NCBI GenBank assembly: GCA_022824405.1
Contig: JAJDZZ010000074.1
Coordinates: 1 to 64,000, forward strand
Source of the DNA: Opitutales bacterium
GTDB lineage: Bacteria; Verrucomicrobiota; Verrucomicrobiia; Opitutales; UBA2995
Direction: 5' to 3'
DNA: 64,000 bases
Below the pieces are notes generated by a model. That model searched no databases. It was given only the letters and a program-made list of their open reading frames with translations, and was not told the origin of the DNA. The first letter of the stretch is position 1; each line of letters begins with the position of its first letter. Positions 42,772-50,761 of the stretch are shown piece after piece. Position numbers and translations under genes: made by a program.

Positions 42772-45700
42772 TCAATTCCGGAAGCAAGCCAATCCCGAGG
42801 CTACCTGCCTGCCATTCAAATAGGCTCGTAGCCCATCGTGAGGCAAACCCGAATGATCAGGATCGAAAACGAGCGCCAAATGGCTCCATCTGCCCCAGGT
42901 TATGTGAACAGGCAAATAGGTTTCCCAACGAATTTCAGTGTCATTCCAGCCACCAAAATAAAGCACATTTCCGTCAAGGTAAATATTTAAGCCGCTGGAC
43001 CTGCCAGCCTCCAGTAATATGACTTCCTTGTTACCCGTTCCGAGTTCATTCGGTTTCACCCACAAAGCGAAAGATTTTGTATTGGAACTCTTTGTGAATG
43101 GGGAATGATTTCCCATTTCCAGACCATCATCAATCCCATCAAATTGGATGGCGGTTCCTGAAATGCCTCCTCCTTCAGAAGTCCAGCTTGAAGGATTTGA
43201 CAATATGCCAGGTTCGCTTTCCTCAGCGCTATTCCCTACGATTTCCCCGCTTGCTTCATCCATTGAATAGTATACGACCTCTTTGGGCGAATAGAAATTG
43301 GAACCCGCCTCCAAGCCGGCGTGCACGTCGATATCGATAGCCGATTTTTGCATGCCGTCATCGGCGGATAAACGGAGCTTATAATATCCGGGGGTCGAAA
43401 AGGTGGCTGTGGCGCTTGGATGGGTTGAGTCGCTAAACGTCGCCTCACCACCTTCAGGCGCCATCACCGTTTCCCACTTTGATTCCTGGGAACTACTTCC
43501 CGGAGTTTCGCCATTCAGGATGATGCCCATTCCCGGTGGAATGACCACGCTGCCATTCGAGTGATCAACCGAGGATAGGATCAACTCAGGACCCATAATG
43601 GTTTGGCCGAACAACTGTTGCGCCAATTCAAACCGGGACAAGGCGCGATTCCACAAGTGGAATTCATCCACAATTCCCCGAAAATGATAATCCGGACTGA
43701 AGCTAATGCCGTCGTGATACCGGGTTGTTACGCGACTGGCGCCTAAGGTGATTTTTCTATCCGTAACCACATTTGATCGGACCACAAATGTATTTCTATC
43801 ACCGGCCCCAAGCTCCATGCCGTCCAGAAATCCTCTGAATGCCTGGGATGAGAAAATATGAAATGCTTGATTCCGGTCCGGGTGCTGGACAAGCGCTACA
43901 TAATGCCAGTTTGTATCGAGCAACTCCGTACGGAGAAAGGTTTCTTGCAAGCCGTTATCGCCATTGATCCAGCCCCCGATATAAAGCGTTCCCGCTTCAA
44001 GGTATATATTCAACCCCCTCGACTGATCCCCTTCCTGGTAAAGTGCCTGTTTGGTTTTCCGGAGTGGATCGTCCGCTTTGAACCAGAGGGTTATGGTGCG
44101 CTCCCCGTGGATCAGGTCAAATAGGTCATGGATTCCGTTAGCGTTTTCCATATGGATCTGATCGTCGATGCCGTCCAGAACGATGCCCGTTCCCGAGATA
44201 CCGCCACTTGGTCCGGTCCAACTCGCGCCATTGACCAAGCTGCCGTTGTTGTTCTCTCCCCGACTGTCTGTGGCTGTGATCCCCTCCCCTTCGTCCATGG
44301 ACAAATAAACTTCTGCGTCTGCGGAGGGAGGGTTATCATCCGGATTGAGCCCAGTGCGAACAAAGACCTCCGCAGTTTCCGTATTCACTCCATCATAGGT
44401 GACTGAGATTAAAATTGCATAGGATCCGGGAACGTTGAAGTTAGCAACTGTAGCAAGGCCTTGAGGGGGTGAGAATGTGACCTCACCGCCTTCAGGAGCC
44501 TCCGATACGGACCAGCTTACAGTCGGCTTTCCGGAGGAACTCAGAAAGTTGCCTTCGGAAATATCGACTTCCAGGAATAGCCCCGATCCTTCCGGAACCA
44601 TCGCTACAAAATCTTTGGGAGTTGTCAGATTGAGGACAGGAGTTCTATCCGGAATTAATGGAAACCCGACCCAGTCCCGCCCGTTCACTTCGGAATCGGC
44701 CAAATAAACCGGGTTAGGAAAAAGCGGCCTAAAACCGAATCCATCCTTTAGGATCGTTAACCAATTCTCAGTGTCCTTGGCATGGAGCAGGAGATAATTT
44801 CCGTCGCCATCCGTCCAACCGTAATCCACCGTCGTAAGGCTCGTCCTTCTCATTTCCCACTCCGAATATAATTTTACGATGGCGCCCTCCACCGGGAAAT
44901 TCTCAGATGTCACGCGGCCCCTTATGGCGATAAAATCTGAAACCGGACCAACAGCAACATGGATTTCTTTTGAATCACTGCCACCTTTTCCATCCGAAAC
45001 CGTTATCCTTACCCGATAAATACCTCTGGAATTCCAGCTTTTTCTTGCGGTCTTGGAGTTGAGGCTTTCGACAACCATGGAGTTGTCACCGAAAGTCCAG
45101 GTATGGTAGAGGGTGTCCCCATCCTTATCTTCGGCCTCGACCGAAAAGTTCACCATCTCTCCCGGCGCCACCTGGGTGGAACTCGCCGTAAAGGACGTAA
45201 TCTCGGGATCCGTGTTACCATCCTGAGCGCCGATATTGACCATCACGTCTATCCACTCATTGGGATTTTCGCCACCTTGGGCGATAGGGGTAAAATGGAT
45301 GTCCGCTACTTTGTCACTGTAGGTCCGCCCAATGACGAGGACGCCGTCTTTCTCATCTTCTTTGCCAAGTCTGGTTGGGTGAATGCTGTCGGCAATGTAG
45401 TTGTTTGCTGAGCCAATAGTATACGGTGTCATATCCAGGAGTATGGACCCGTCCCGCGAATAAGTTTCGCGCTGCCATTCCACCTGCAAACCATAGGGAA
45501 GGGAGTCTTCTAAAACTAATACGTCGTTGGTGGGCAGGCGGCGGTAGCTCAACCAGTAGCGCCGTTTGTCGGTAGCAGCGTAGTCACCGGAGTCCGCATT
45601 GATCTTTATGGCACGTGCCACCCCGTTCAACATGGCGCCAAAATCATCGGACTTCACATCGTGGCGATAAAGTCGAATCGGTGTGGTTGTAGTTTGATCC

Positions 45701-47337
45701 ACGCTTTCCCAATCCCCATCCTCGGCAATCAGCCAATCCAAATGCACTTTTTCACCTGTCGTGTAATGCGCTTTCTCTAATTCGGAATTGCTCCATTCCC
45801 AGGGGGTCAAGTTGCCCATAGGGGAAAATAAATTACCGTATTCAGACCACTCATCCCCCTCCTTATCCCCCACATAACCACCGGGGATGGAGTCGCGTCC
45901 GATGGGCGAGGTGGAATCCGTCCTCCAGAAATTGGCGTGGTACAAGCCGAGGTTGTGTCCGAATTCATGGGAAGCAGTCTGGATTTTGGAGGCAACGGCC
46001 CGGGAGAGATGAGAATAGCGGCCACCGACGGTGGCCAAACCGCCATGAGTCCAGTTTCCACCGCTCGTGAGCACGGTGCAAAAATCGTATGTGGCTTCAT
46101 CCCAATTCTGACCCTTGGCTTGGCCCGTCGCTTTTGCCAGGGGCAAGGCATCTTCAAAAAGGGTATCAAGGAATGTATGACTATTCCCGTAATAGCTGAT
46201 GGGATTGGGCAGTGTCATGGTATCGGTAAAGGTGGTGGTCAGGGATGATTTCCCGTAGGAGTTTTCGTACCAAAATGCTTCGACACCTACTTGCCGCTCC
46301 TTGAGCGTGGCCAAGTCAATGGGTTCAAAATCCTCCTCCTGGTCGGAGAAGCGTACCCGAATGTAGAGCATGGTTTTGGGTCCCAGGGTATGAGGCGCTG
46401 ACTGCGCTTCCGACAGGTCGGTAAAGTCGATATCTTCATCCGGTTCCTGGGCCAGCAATAGGCTCACTCCTTCCACTTCTTCCCTTTGCAAGGCCCTGTA
46501 TCCGGCAGCGGGCTGTGGTCCCAGGGAGCATTCATCTTCCTCCAGGATTTGGCGCAACTGCCTTACCGCTTCCTCGTCGGATGCCCCGTAGACATTCCCT
46601 CCCACGGAAACCGCTATGTTTGCCTCGAACCCTCGGTCCGCCCGTTCCGATTCCGAGAGAACGCGGACTGGATCGTCCGCCATGGCCAGATCCTCGTCTA
46701 TGGCGATTCCATGGATCGATATCAGATCCTTGGTCGTAACGTTGAACCGGCTCCCGAAGGTGTGGACCCGATATCGATTTCCGCCGAATTTAGCGATCCG
46801 TTCGTATTCACTTTCAGCATGATCATGCCCGGCATGGCCGGGATCCGAGCAGTAAACGACTACCTGGTATTGGGCAAAGTTGCTCACCGGGGTTTCCAGT
46901 CGATCGATAATTTCGGGAGGCAATTCGCGTCTGAATTCGTAGGGAACAGCCAGAGCCAGCGCCGCTTCCGGATCCGCCTGCATCAACCTTTTCATTTTCT
47001 CACGACGACGACCTGCCACCGCGACCCCCTCCTCGATCAGTCGGTCGCGTCCGGAGCTGTCGGAGGGCAGGAATCGTCCCATCCATTCCTCGAATTCCTC
47101 TATGGCGCCGATGGAGGACCTTGCCCCTGGATCCCCTTCGATTGCCGGAAGCAACCCGTTCGAATGGGTTTCATGCTTCTCTGGTCCATGCTCGGAATCC
47201 CTGACCACCACCTCATCCTTTTTCTCGGTCAGCTCAGGATCCCTCTTCCCACCATTGGAAAACCATATCAGCAACAACCCGACAAAAACCGTCAGGACCG
47301 TCCAAGAGCATTTCGTGCCTTTTAACTGCTTAACCAT
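42772..47337 (-). CDS. Giant exported metzincin-like protease with PKD and LamG domains
   Basis: N-terminal 1521 aa of a gene whose last part is frameshifted (41892-42764). A TTG at 47379 within a repeat would extend the frame; the ATG at 47337 gives a normal basic/hydrophobic export signal (V-K-Q-L-K..., V-L-T-V-F-V-G-L-L-L-I-W-F). After a propeptide-like region of about 300 residues comes the catalytic domain with H-E-F-G-H-N-L-G-L-Y-H (H457, E458, H461, H467), the HExxHxxGxxH zinc motif of metzincins. F-S-P-M-G-N is a possible Met-turn. This resembles M11 gametolysin or M6-like proteases. A PKD domain (about 730-815), further beta domains and two LamG domains (about 1050-1220 and from 1330) follow. 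The probable role is a secreted protease acting on proteins or cell-wall material. Confidence 0.85.
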   Translation of the reverse strand: MVKQLKGTKCSWTVLTVFVGLLLIWFSNGGKRDPELTEKKDEVVVRDSEHGPEKHETHSNGLLPAIEGDPGARSSIGAIEEFEEWMGRFLPSDSSGRDRLIEEGVAVAGRRREKMKRLMQADPEAALALAVPYEFRRELPPEIIDRLETPVSNFAQYQVVVYCSDPGHAGHDHAESEYERIAKFGGNRYRVHTFGSRFNVTTKDLISIHGIAIDEDLAMADDPVRVLSESERADRGFEANIAVSVGGNVYGASDEEAVRQLRQILEEDECSLGPQPAAGYRALQREEVEGVSLLLAQEPDEDIDFTDLSEAQSAPHTLGPKTMLYIRVRFSDQEEDFEPIDLATLKERQVGVEAFWYENSYGKSSLTTTFTDTMTLPNPISYYGNSHTFLDTLFEDALPLAKATGQAKGQNWDEATYDFCTVLTSGGNWTHGGLATVGGRYSHLSRAVASKIQTASHEFGHNLGLYHANFWRTDSTSPIGRDSIPGGYVGDKEGDEWSEYGNLFSPMGNLTPWEWSNSELEKAHYTTGEKVHLDWLIAEDGDWESVDQTTTTPIRLYRHDVKSDDFGAMLNGVARAIKINADSGDYAATDKRRYWLSYRRLPTNDVLVLEDSLPYGLQVEWQRETYSRDGSILLDMTPYTIGSANNYIADSIHPTRLGKEDEKDGVLVIGRTYSDKVADIHFTPIAQGGENPNEWIDVMVNIGAQDGNTDPEITSFTASSTQVAPGEMVNFSVEAEDKDGDTLYHTWTFGDNSMVVESLNSKTARKSWNSRGIYRVRITVSDGKGGSDSKEIHVAVGPVSDFIAIRGRVTSENFPVEGAIVKLYSEWEMRRTSLTTVDYGWTDGDGNYLLLHAKDTENWLTILKDGFGFRPLFPNPVYLADSEVNGRDWVGFPLIPDRTPVLNLTTPKDFVAMVPEGSGLFLEVDISEGNFLSSSGKPTVSWSVSEAPEGGEVTFSPPQGLATVANFNVPGSYAILISVTYDGVNTETAEVFVRTGLNPDDNPPSADAEVYLSMDEGEGITATDSRGENNNGSLVNGASWTGPSGGISGTGIVLDGIDDQIHMENANGIHDLFDLIHGERTITLWFKADDPLRKTKQALYQEGDQSRGLNIYLEAGTLYIGGWINGDNGLQETFLRTELLDTNWHYVALVQHPDRNQAFHIFSSQAFRGFLDGMELGAGDRNTFVVRSNVVTDRKITLGASRVTTRYHDGISFSPDYHFRGIVDEFHLWNRALSRFELAQQLFGQTIMGPELILSSVDHSNGSVVIPPGMGIILNGETPGSSSQESKWETVMAPEGGEATFSDSTHPSATATFSTPGYYKLRLSADDGMQKSAIDIDVHAGLEAGSNFYSPKEVVYYSMDEASGEIVGNSAEESEPGILSNPSSWTSEGGGISGTAIQFDGIDDGLEMGNHSPFTKSSNTKSFALWVKPNELGTGNKEVILLEAGRSSGLNIYLDGNVLYFGGWNDTEIRWETYLPVHITWGRWSHLALVFDPDHSGLPHDGLRAYLNGRQVASGLACFRN

Positions 47338-47741
47338 GCTACAGATAAACCAGGATAAGGCACGCCCCCGGCGCGCCAATTAAGAATTAGGAATTAGGAA
47401 TTAGGAATTGAGAGAGAGGTCAACCACGGATAACACGGATGAGCATGGGTAATCGTGATCGTGATCGTAATCGTGATCGAAAAAAGAAATTGCCTCTCGC
47501 AAAGATCGCCAAGAGGCGCCGATGGCGCCAAAACAAGAGTTAACGGAGGGGGGACATTCCTGCATGCCACGCCGGGAGGCGGGTCCCCCACCACGCCAAT
47601 TGGCGCGCCCCGCGCGCCTCTCTCTCACCAAGAATGCAAATAGAGGAAGGAAGATTTTTGGTTGACCAATCACCTTTACCGGAACAATTTGGGCCATCCA
47701 TCATCTTATTGCGTTGTAAGAGAACAGCAGTCTTTTGAATT
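47338..47741. repeat. Repeat-mosaic spacer (words facing away from the protease gene)
   Basis: No gene is supported. Words in order: an ACGCC-CCC-GGCGCGCC variant hairpin (about 47362-47377), the longest 'GAATTAG' tandem in the window (47384-47409), 'CAACCACGGATAACACGGAT' type (47421-47449), 'GTGATC' tandem (47451-47482), 'CTCGCAAAGATCGCCAAGA' (47495-47514), GGCGCC-GAT-GGCGCC (47515-47529), and an inverted, expanded copy (47539-47620) of the block at 14625-14681. The last 120 bp before 47742 look unique. Confidence 0.8.
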
Positions 47742-47963
47742 ATGAATCGTCAAATCTGTACGGATTTCCTGGTGTCTACCCCCAATTTTAGAACTGGATT
47801 TGGATCGGTCATGAATGTCGCTGGTAACTATTATCGGTTCAACCAATCGAAAAATGGTAAAGAGGCGGATACCTTGGCTCTGTTTATGGATTGGGCCTGT
47901 GTCGGGGAAGATGTACGGGCGGCGACGGATAAGGAAGCCAAAGACTTGAAGGAAACCGAATAG
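47742..47963 (+). CDS. Small protein of unknown function
   Basis: A 73-aa frame starting with ATG, rich in polar residues, without signal peptide or membrane span. Its sequence (F-R-T-G-F-G-S-V-M-N-V-A-G-N-Y-Y, then A-D-T-L-A-L-F-M-D-W-A-C-V-G-E-D-V-R-A-A) looks like a genuine conserved small protein, but the family was not recognised. It ends at a TAG, and the next gene begins 6 nt later in the same reading frame, so the two products are encoded as one open frame apart from this stop. Co-expression is certain if both are real. Confidence 0.6.
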   Translation: MNRQICTDFLVSTPNFRTGFGSVMNVAGNYYRFNQSKNGKEADTLALFMDWACVGEDVRAATDKEAKDLKETE

Positions 47964-47969
47964 GCACAA

Positions 47970-48434
47970 TTGGCTTCCAAGAAAAAACCAAGGCGAGGAA
48001 AGAAACGGTTTCATCCTCCCTCACGGAAAGCGGGAGGCAATCTTGAGCCAAACAGGAAAGAACACCTTGTTCGGGTTACAGAGGAAGTAGTCCATTCCGG
48101 TCCGTTGCCTTCGCCTGAACAACTGGAAAAATATGATGAGGTAGTGCCGGGTGCAGCAATGCGCATAATGCAGGCATTCGATGAACAGAGACAACACAGA
48201 ATCGCAATTGAGAAACAAGTTGTCTCCAGCCAGATGAAAGAAAGTAATCGGGGTCAAATTATGGGATTCATTATCGCCGTAATTGGGTTATCATTAGGAT
48301 CTTTCTTAGTTTACTCGGGACATGATGTCGCCGGTGCATCAATTGCCGGAATCACGTTGGTAGGGTTGGTAACAGTTTTTATTAAGGGGCAAAACAGACA
48401 GGATAAGGATCTGAAAGGGAAAGATCCTGGATGA
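47970..48434 (+). CDS. DUF2335-like membrane protein
   Basis: Protein of 154 aa resembling the DUF2335 family of predicted membrane proteins. A basic N-terminus (K-K-K-P-R-R-G-K-K-R) is followed by the family-like segment P-L-P-S-P-E-Q-L-E-K-Y-D-E-V-V-P-G-A-A, a helix with Q-R-Q-H-R, and two adjoining membrane spans (I-M-G-F-I-I-A-V-I-G-L-S-L-G-S-F-L-V-Y and I-A-G-I-T-L-V-G-L-V-T-V-F-I) ending in a charged tail. The only reasonable start is a TTG at 47970; the alternative is readthrough of the TAG from the upstream 73-aa frame, which is in phase. The function of the family is unknown. Confidence 0.75.
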   Translation: MASKKKPRRGKKRFHPPSRKAGGNLEPNRKEHLVRVTEEVVHSGPLPSPEQLEKYDEVVPGAAMRIMQAFDEQRQHRIAIEKQVVSSQMKESNRGQIMGFIIAVIGLSLGSFLVYSGHDVAGASIAGITLVGLVTVFIKGQNRQDKDLKGKDPG

Positions 48435-48599
48435 GGAATTGACTCTCGCCAAGAACACCAAGAGACGCCTCCGGCGCCATCATCTGGCTATTACGCCAAA
48501 GGCGTTAAACTCCAAAGCCCAGCAACTCAGCAACTTAGCATCTCTTATAATTCCTAATTCCTAATTGGCGCGCCAGCGCCTCTCTGCGCCCTCTGTGGT
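48435..48599. repeat. Short repeat-mosaic spacer
   Basis: Words: 'GACTCTCGCCAAGAACACCAAGAGA' type (48441-48465), G(A)CGCC-TCC-GGCGCC (48464-48478), ACGCC-AAA-GGCGT (48493-48505) followed by part of the 'CAAAGCCCAG' element, then inverted 'AATTCCT' tandem (48548-48566), GGCGCGCC, and inverted 'CTCTGCGCCCTCTGTGGTT' (48583-48600). The last word contains the stop codon of the next gene. Confidence 0.8.
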
Positions 48600-50480
48600 T
48601 TATTTAATCAGTTGGAGGACCTCGATCTCGAAATGGCGGGTCGGGAAGAGGGTGTGGCCGGGGCTGGAGAGGATGGTGAAGCTGTCGATATGGGTGAGCG
48701 GTTGCTTCGCAGTGAGGAAGTTGGAGATATCGGAATTGGTTTGGAGAAGGGGGCTCAACAAAAATCCGTTTGGCAGGTTGGGTCCCACCAGCCTCACTTC
48801 GAATTCCTCGCCCCGGTCGGTGATCAGGCGCAAGAGAAGGGTTTCGGGTTTGTAAACGAGTGCCTGGGCTCTTTGCAGGAGGTTCGGTTCATAGCGCACT
48901 CTGACCCACAGGGGGCGGCCGGAGTATTTTGTCACGTCGACGCGTTGACCGGAGAGAATTCTTGTCTGCAGAACGCTGATTTCCTCGGTGAATTGTTTGG
49001 CACCGGGCGATCGTTCGAGCAGGAGAAATTCCTGTTCGGTCAGTACGGGCAGGTAGTGTTGCAAAAATTCGCGGTAATAGAGGTTGTCTTCGGCCAAGGC
49101 GTAAAATCCATCCCAAAAGTCATCCCGGCTCAAAAGGTAACGGGGAGGGTTTTTCAGCACGTGGTCATAATTCAGGCGGGCCAGGCGCGGATTGTAGGCC
49201 AGGTAGTTTTGCAGGGTGGGACGCGGCTGGTAATTGAGGTCGTTCAGGAGCAGAATACCCTGATGATGGAGGAGCACGTCCATTGAATCCCTTCCGACGC
49301 GGGCTTTGACGGCGGGCAAGTCGTGTAAAGATTTTATAGAGGGGATCCGGTCGGAAAAGCCTGTTTTCAAGCTGCCGGGGTTCAGGATGGTTTGCACTCC
49401 TTTTTCAAAATTTTGATGGGCTCGGTCGAAAGTCTGTTCCCGGTTGAGGGGGATCATCCAGAAGCAGGATATGAAAAACGCGATAAAACAGACCGATACC
49501 CAGGAAAGAGCCCATTTCCTGGGTCCGATGAATTGGAGGAGCATGGCCGGTAACAGAACCGAACCCTGGAGAAAGTAGGTCATGTGATGGTCGGGGCGAA
49601 CCACCCCGGCCTTCCAGGTAAGGAAAAGGGTCAGGGCGGATAATCCGAAGATTGCCCAGTTGACCGGTTCCTTCCGGCGATGAATGGTCCAGGCCAGAAT
49701 GGGGAGGCCGGCCAACAGTACTATGAGAAGAAGAGGCAGGATGATACCGAAGGATTCGTGTCTCTGCATGGACCACTGGTGACCCATGGCCACGCTTAAG
49801 GAATGGCTCCAATAAGCCGGTATATTTGCCGGGGACTGGCCGACTGCGATCCAGAGGAGAGAGATGGCGCCAAGGTAAATCCCCGATAGCTGGGCAGCAG
49901 TTTTATAATTCTTTTGCCAAAGGTGAAAGAGGCAGAGGAAGGCAGTGCAACCGAATCCCATCAGTGCGAAGCTGAATTTCATCAGGCTGAGGACGGCCAC
50001 AAAACCATAGAGGGCAACCATCCTGTAGATTTTGAGGTCACCCAGGAGCAATCGGAGTGAGACGGCGGCCAGAGAACACAAATAGATTCCGTCTTTGCCT
50101 GAGGCGGCGGCGCAAAAGAGGACGATGAACAGGGCGCCGTGAACCCAGTTGGGCTGAGAACGAAGGGTGGAGAAAAGGAAGAAAAGGGCCAGATACAGTA
50201 CGAGCGCCTCCGCAAATACCTGAAGGAGGGGATAATACCCATTGGAAGTGGGCGAATAGAGGAGGTTCAAAGGACCACCGGTAAAAATGATGTCCTTTCC
50301 GAATTGCCATTGCTTGAAGAAGGCCTCTTCCAGAACGGCCTGCCAGGAGGAGTCCAGATTTGGAGTAACGAAGTAGGGGGAAGGAAACAGAAAAAGGAGG
50401 GTCAGAAAAGCCAGACCGGCCTCCAGCCACGGCCATTTTCGAATGCGTTTTAGTGTGGTGTCCTTTAAGTAAACAACCAC
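48600..50480 (-). CDS. Polytopic membrane protein, GT-C-like
   Basis: Membrane protein of about 626 aa with roughly ten spans in its first 400 residues and a soluble C-terminal part of about 220 residues. An acidic loop after the first span (T-P-N-L-D-S-S-W-Q) and a D-H-H motif between spans (R-P-D-H-H-M-T-Y) are arranged as in GT-C type lipid-linked sugar transferases, so a role in glycan assembly is plausible but not proven. An ATG at 50570 would add an R-S-R-S-R-S peptide read from a GTGATC repeat; the GTG at 50480 is preferred, although it too lies inside a repeat. Both gene ends overlap copies of the same repeat in opposite orientation. The glycosyltransferase operon starts 190 bp upstream. 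Confidence 0.7.
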   Translation of the reverse strand: MVVYLKDTTLKRIRKWPWLEAGLAFLTLLFLFPSPYFVTPNLDSSWQAVLEEAFFKQWQFGKDIIFTGGPLNLLYSPTSNGYYPLLQVFAEALVLYLALFFLFSTLRSQPNWVHGALFIVLFCAAASGKDGIYLCSLAAVSLRLLLGDLKIYRMVALYGFVAVLSLMKFSFALMGFGCTAFLCLFHLWQKNYKTAAQLSGIYLGAISLLWIAVGQSPANIPAYWSHSLSVAMGHQWSMQRHESFGIILPLLLIVLLAGLPILAWTIHRRKEPVNWAIFGLSALTLFLTWKAGVVRPDHHMTYFLQGSVLLPAMLLQFIGPRKWALSWVSVCFIAFFISCFWMIPLNREQTFDRAHQNFEKGVQTILNPGSLKTGFSDRIPSIKSLHDLPAVKARVGRDSMDVLLHHQGILLLNDLNYQPRPTLQNYLAYNPRLARLNYDHVLKNPPRYLLSRDDFWDGFYALAEDNLYYREFLQHYLPVLTEQEFLLLERSPGAKQFTEEISVLQTRILSGQRVDVTKYSGRPLWVRVRYEPNLLQRAQALVYKPETLLLRLITDRGEEFEVRLVGPNLPNGFLLSPLLQTNSDISNFLTAKQPLTHIDSFTILSSPGHTLFPTRHFEIEVLQLIK

Positions 50481-50761
50481 AGAGGACACAGAGAGCACAG
50501 AGTTTTTTCGTGATCGTGATCTTGATCGTGATCGTGATCGAAATTGAAACATGGATCTCACTTCGCCCAAACCAAGCTACGCACGGCACGGCGGCAGGAC
50601 AAGTTGATCAGGATGGACAGGATTTTATGGTAATGAAAGCGCACCTTTCAATTGGACCAAAAATAATGTTATAATTGGACAATGGATACGTCTTCATTCT
50701 ATCCTCGAAAAGTCCGTCGTTTGGGTGAACAAATAAATGAGAAATGACATTAGGGTAACCT
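50460..50761. repeat. Repeat words and spacer upstream of the membrane protein
   Basis: 'AACCACAGAGGACACAGAGAG' type word (50475-50502), which overlaps the assigned gene start, and a 'GTGATC' tandem (50509-50541). A 'GTTGATCAGGATGGACAGGATTTTA' type word near 50604-50628 shares its core with the spacer near 36808. The remaining bases to 50761 show nothing recognisable. Confidence 0.65.

Noticed and set aside
46486-47325. 279-codon plus-strand frame opposite the protease gene
   Set aside because: Antisense to the propeptide region of the protease; no recognisable motif.
47384-47482. 7-, 9- and 6-base tandem repeats as a CRISPR or as coding sequence
   Set aside because: Periods are far too short for CRISPR, and the encoded peptides (e.g. 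R-S-R-S-R-S) are low-complexity readings of the repeats.
50481-50570. N-terminal extension of the membrane protein to the ATG at 50570
   Set aside because: The added 30 residues are an R-S-R-S translation of the GTGATC tandem and precede the first membrane span without purpose; the later GTG is preferred, with reservation.
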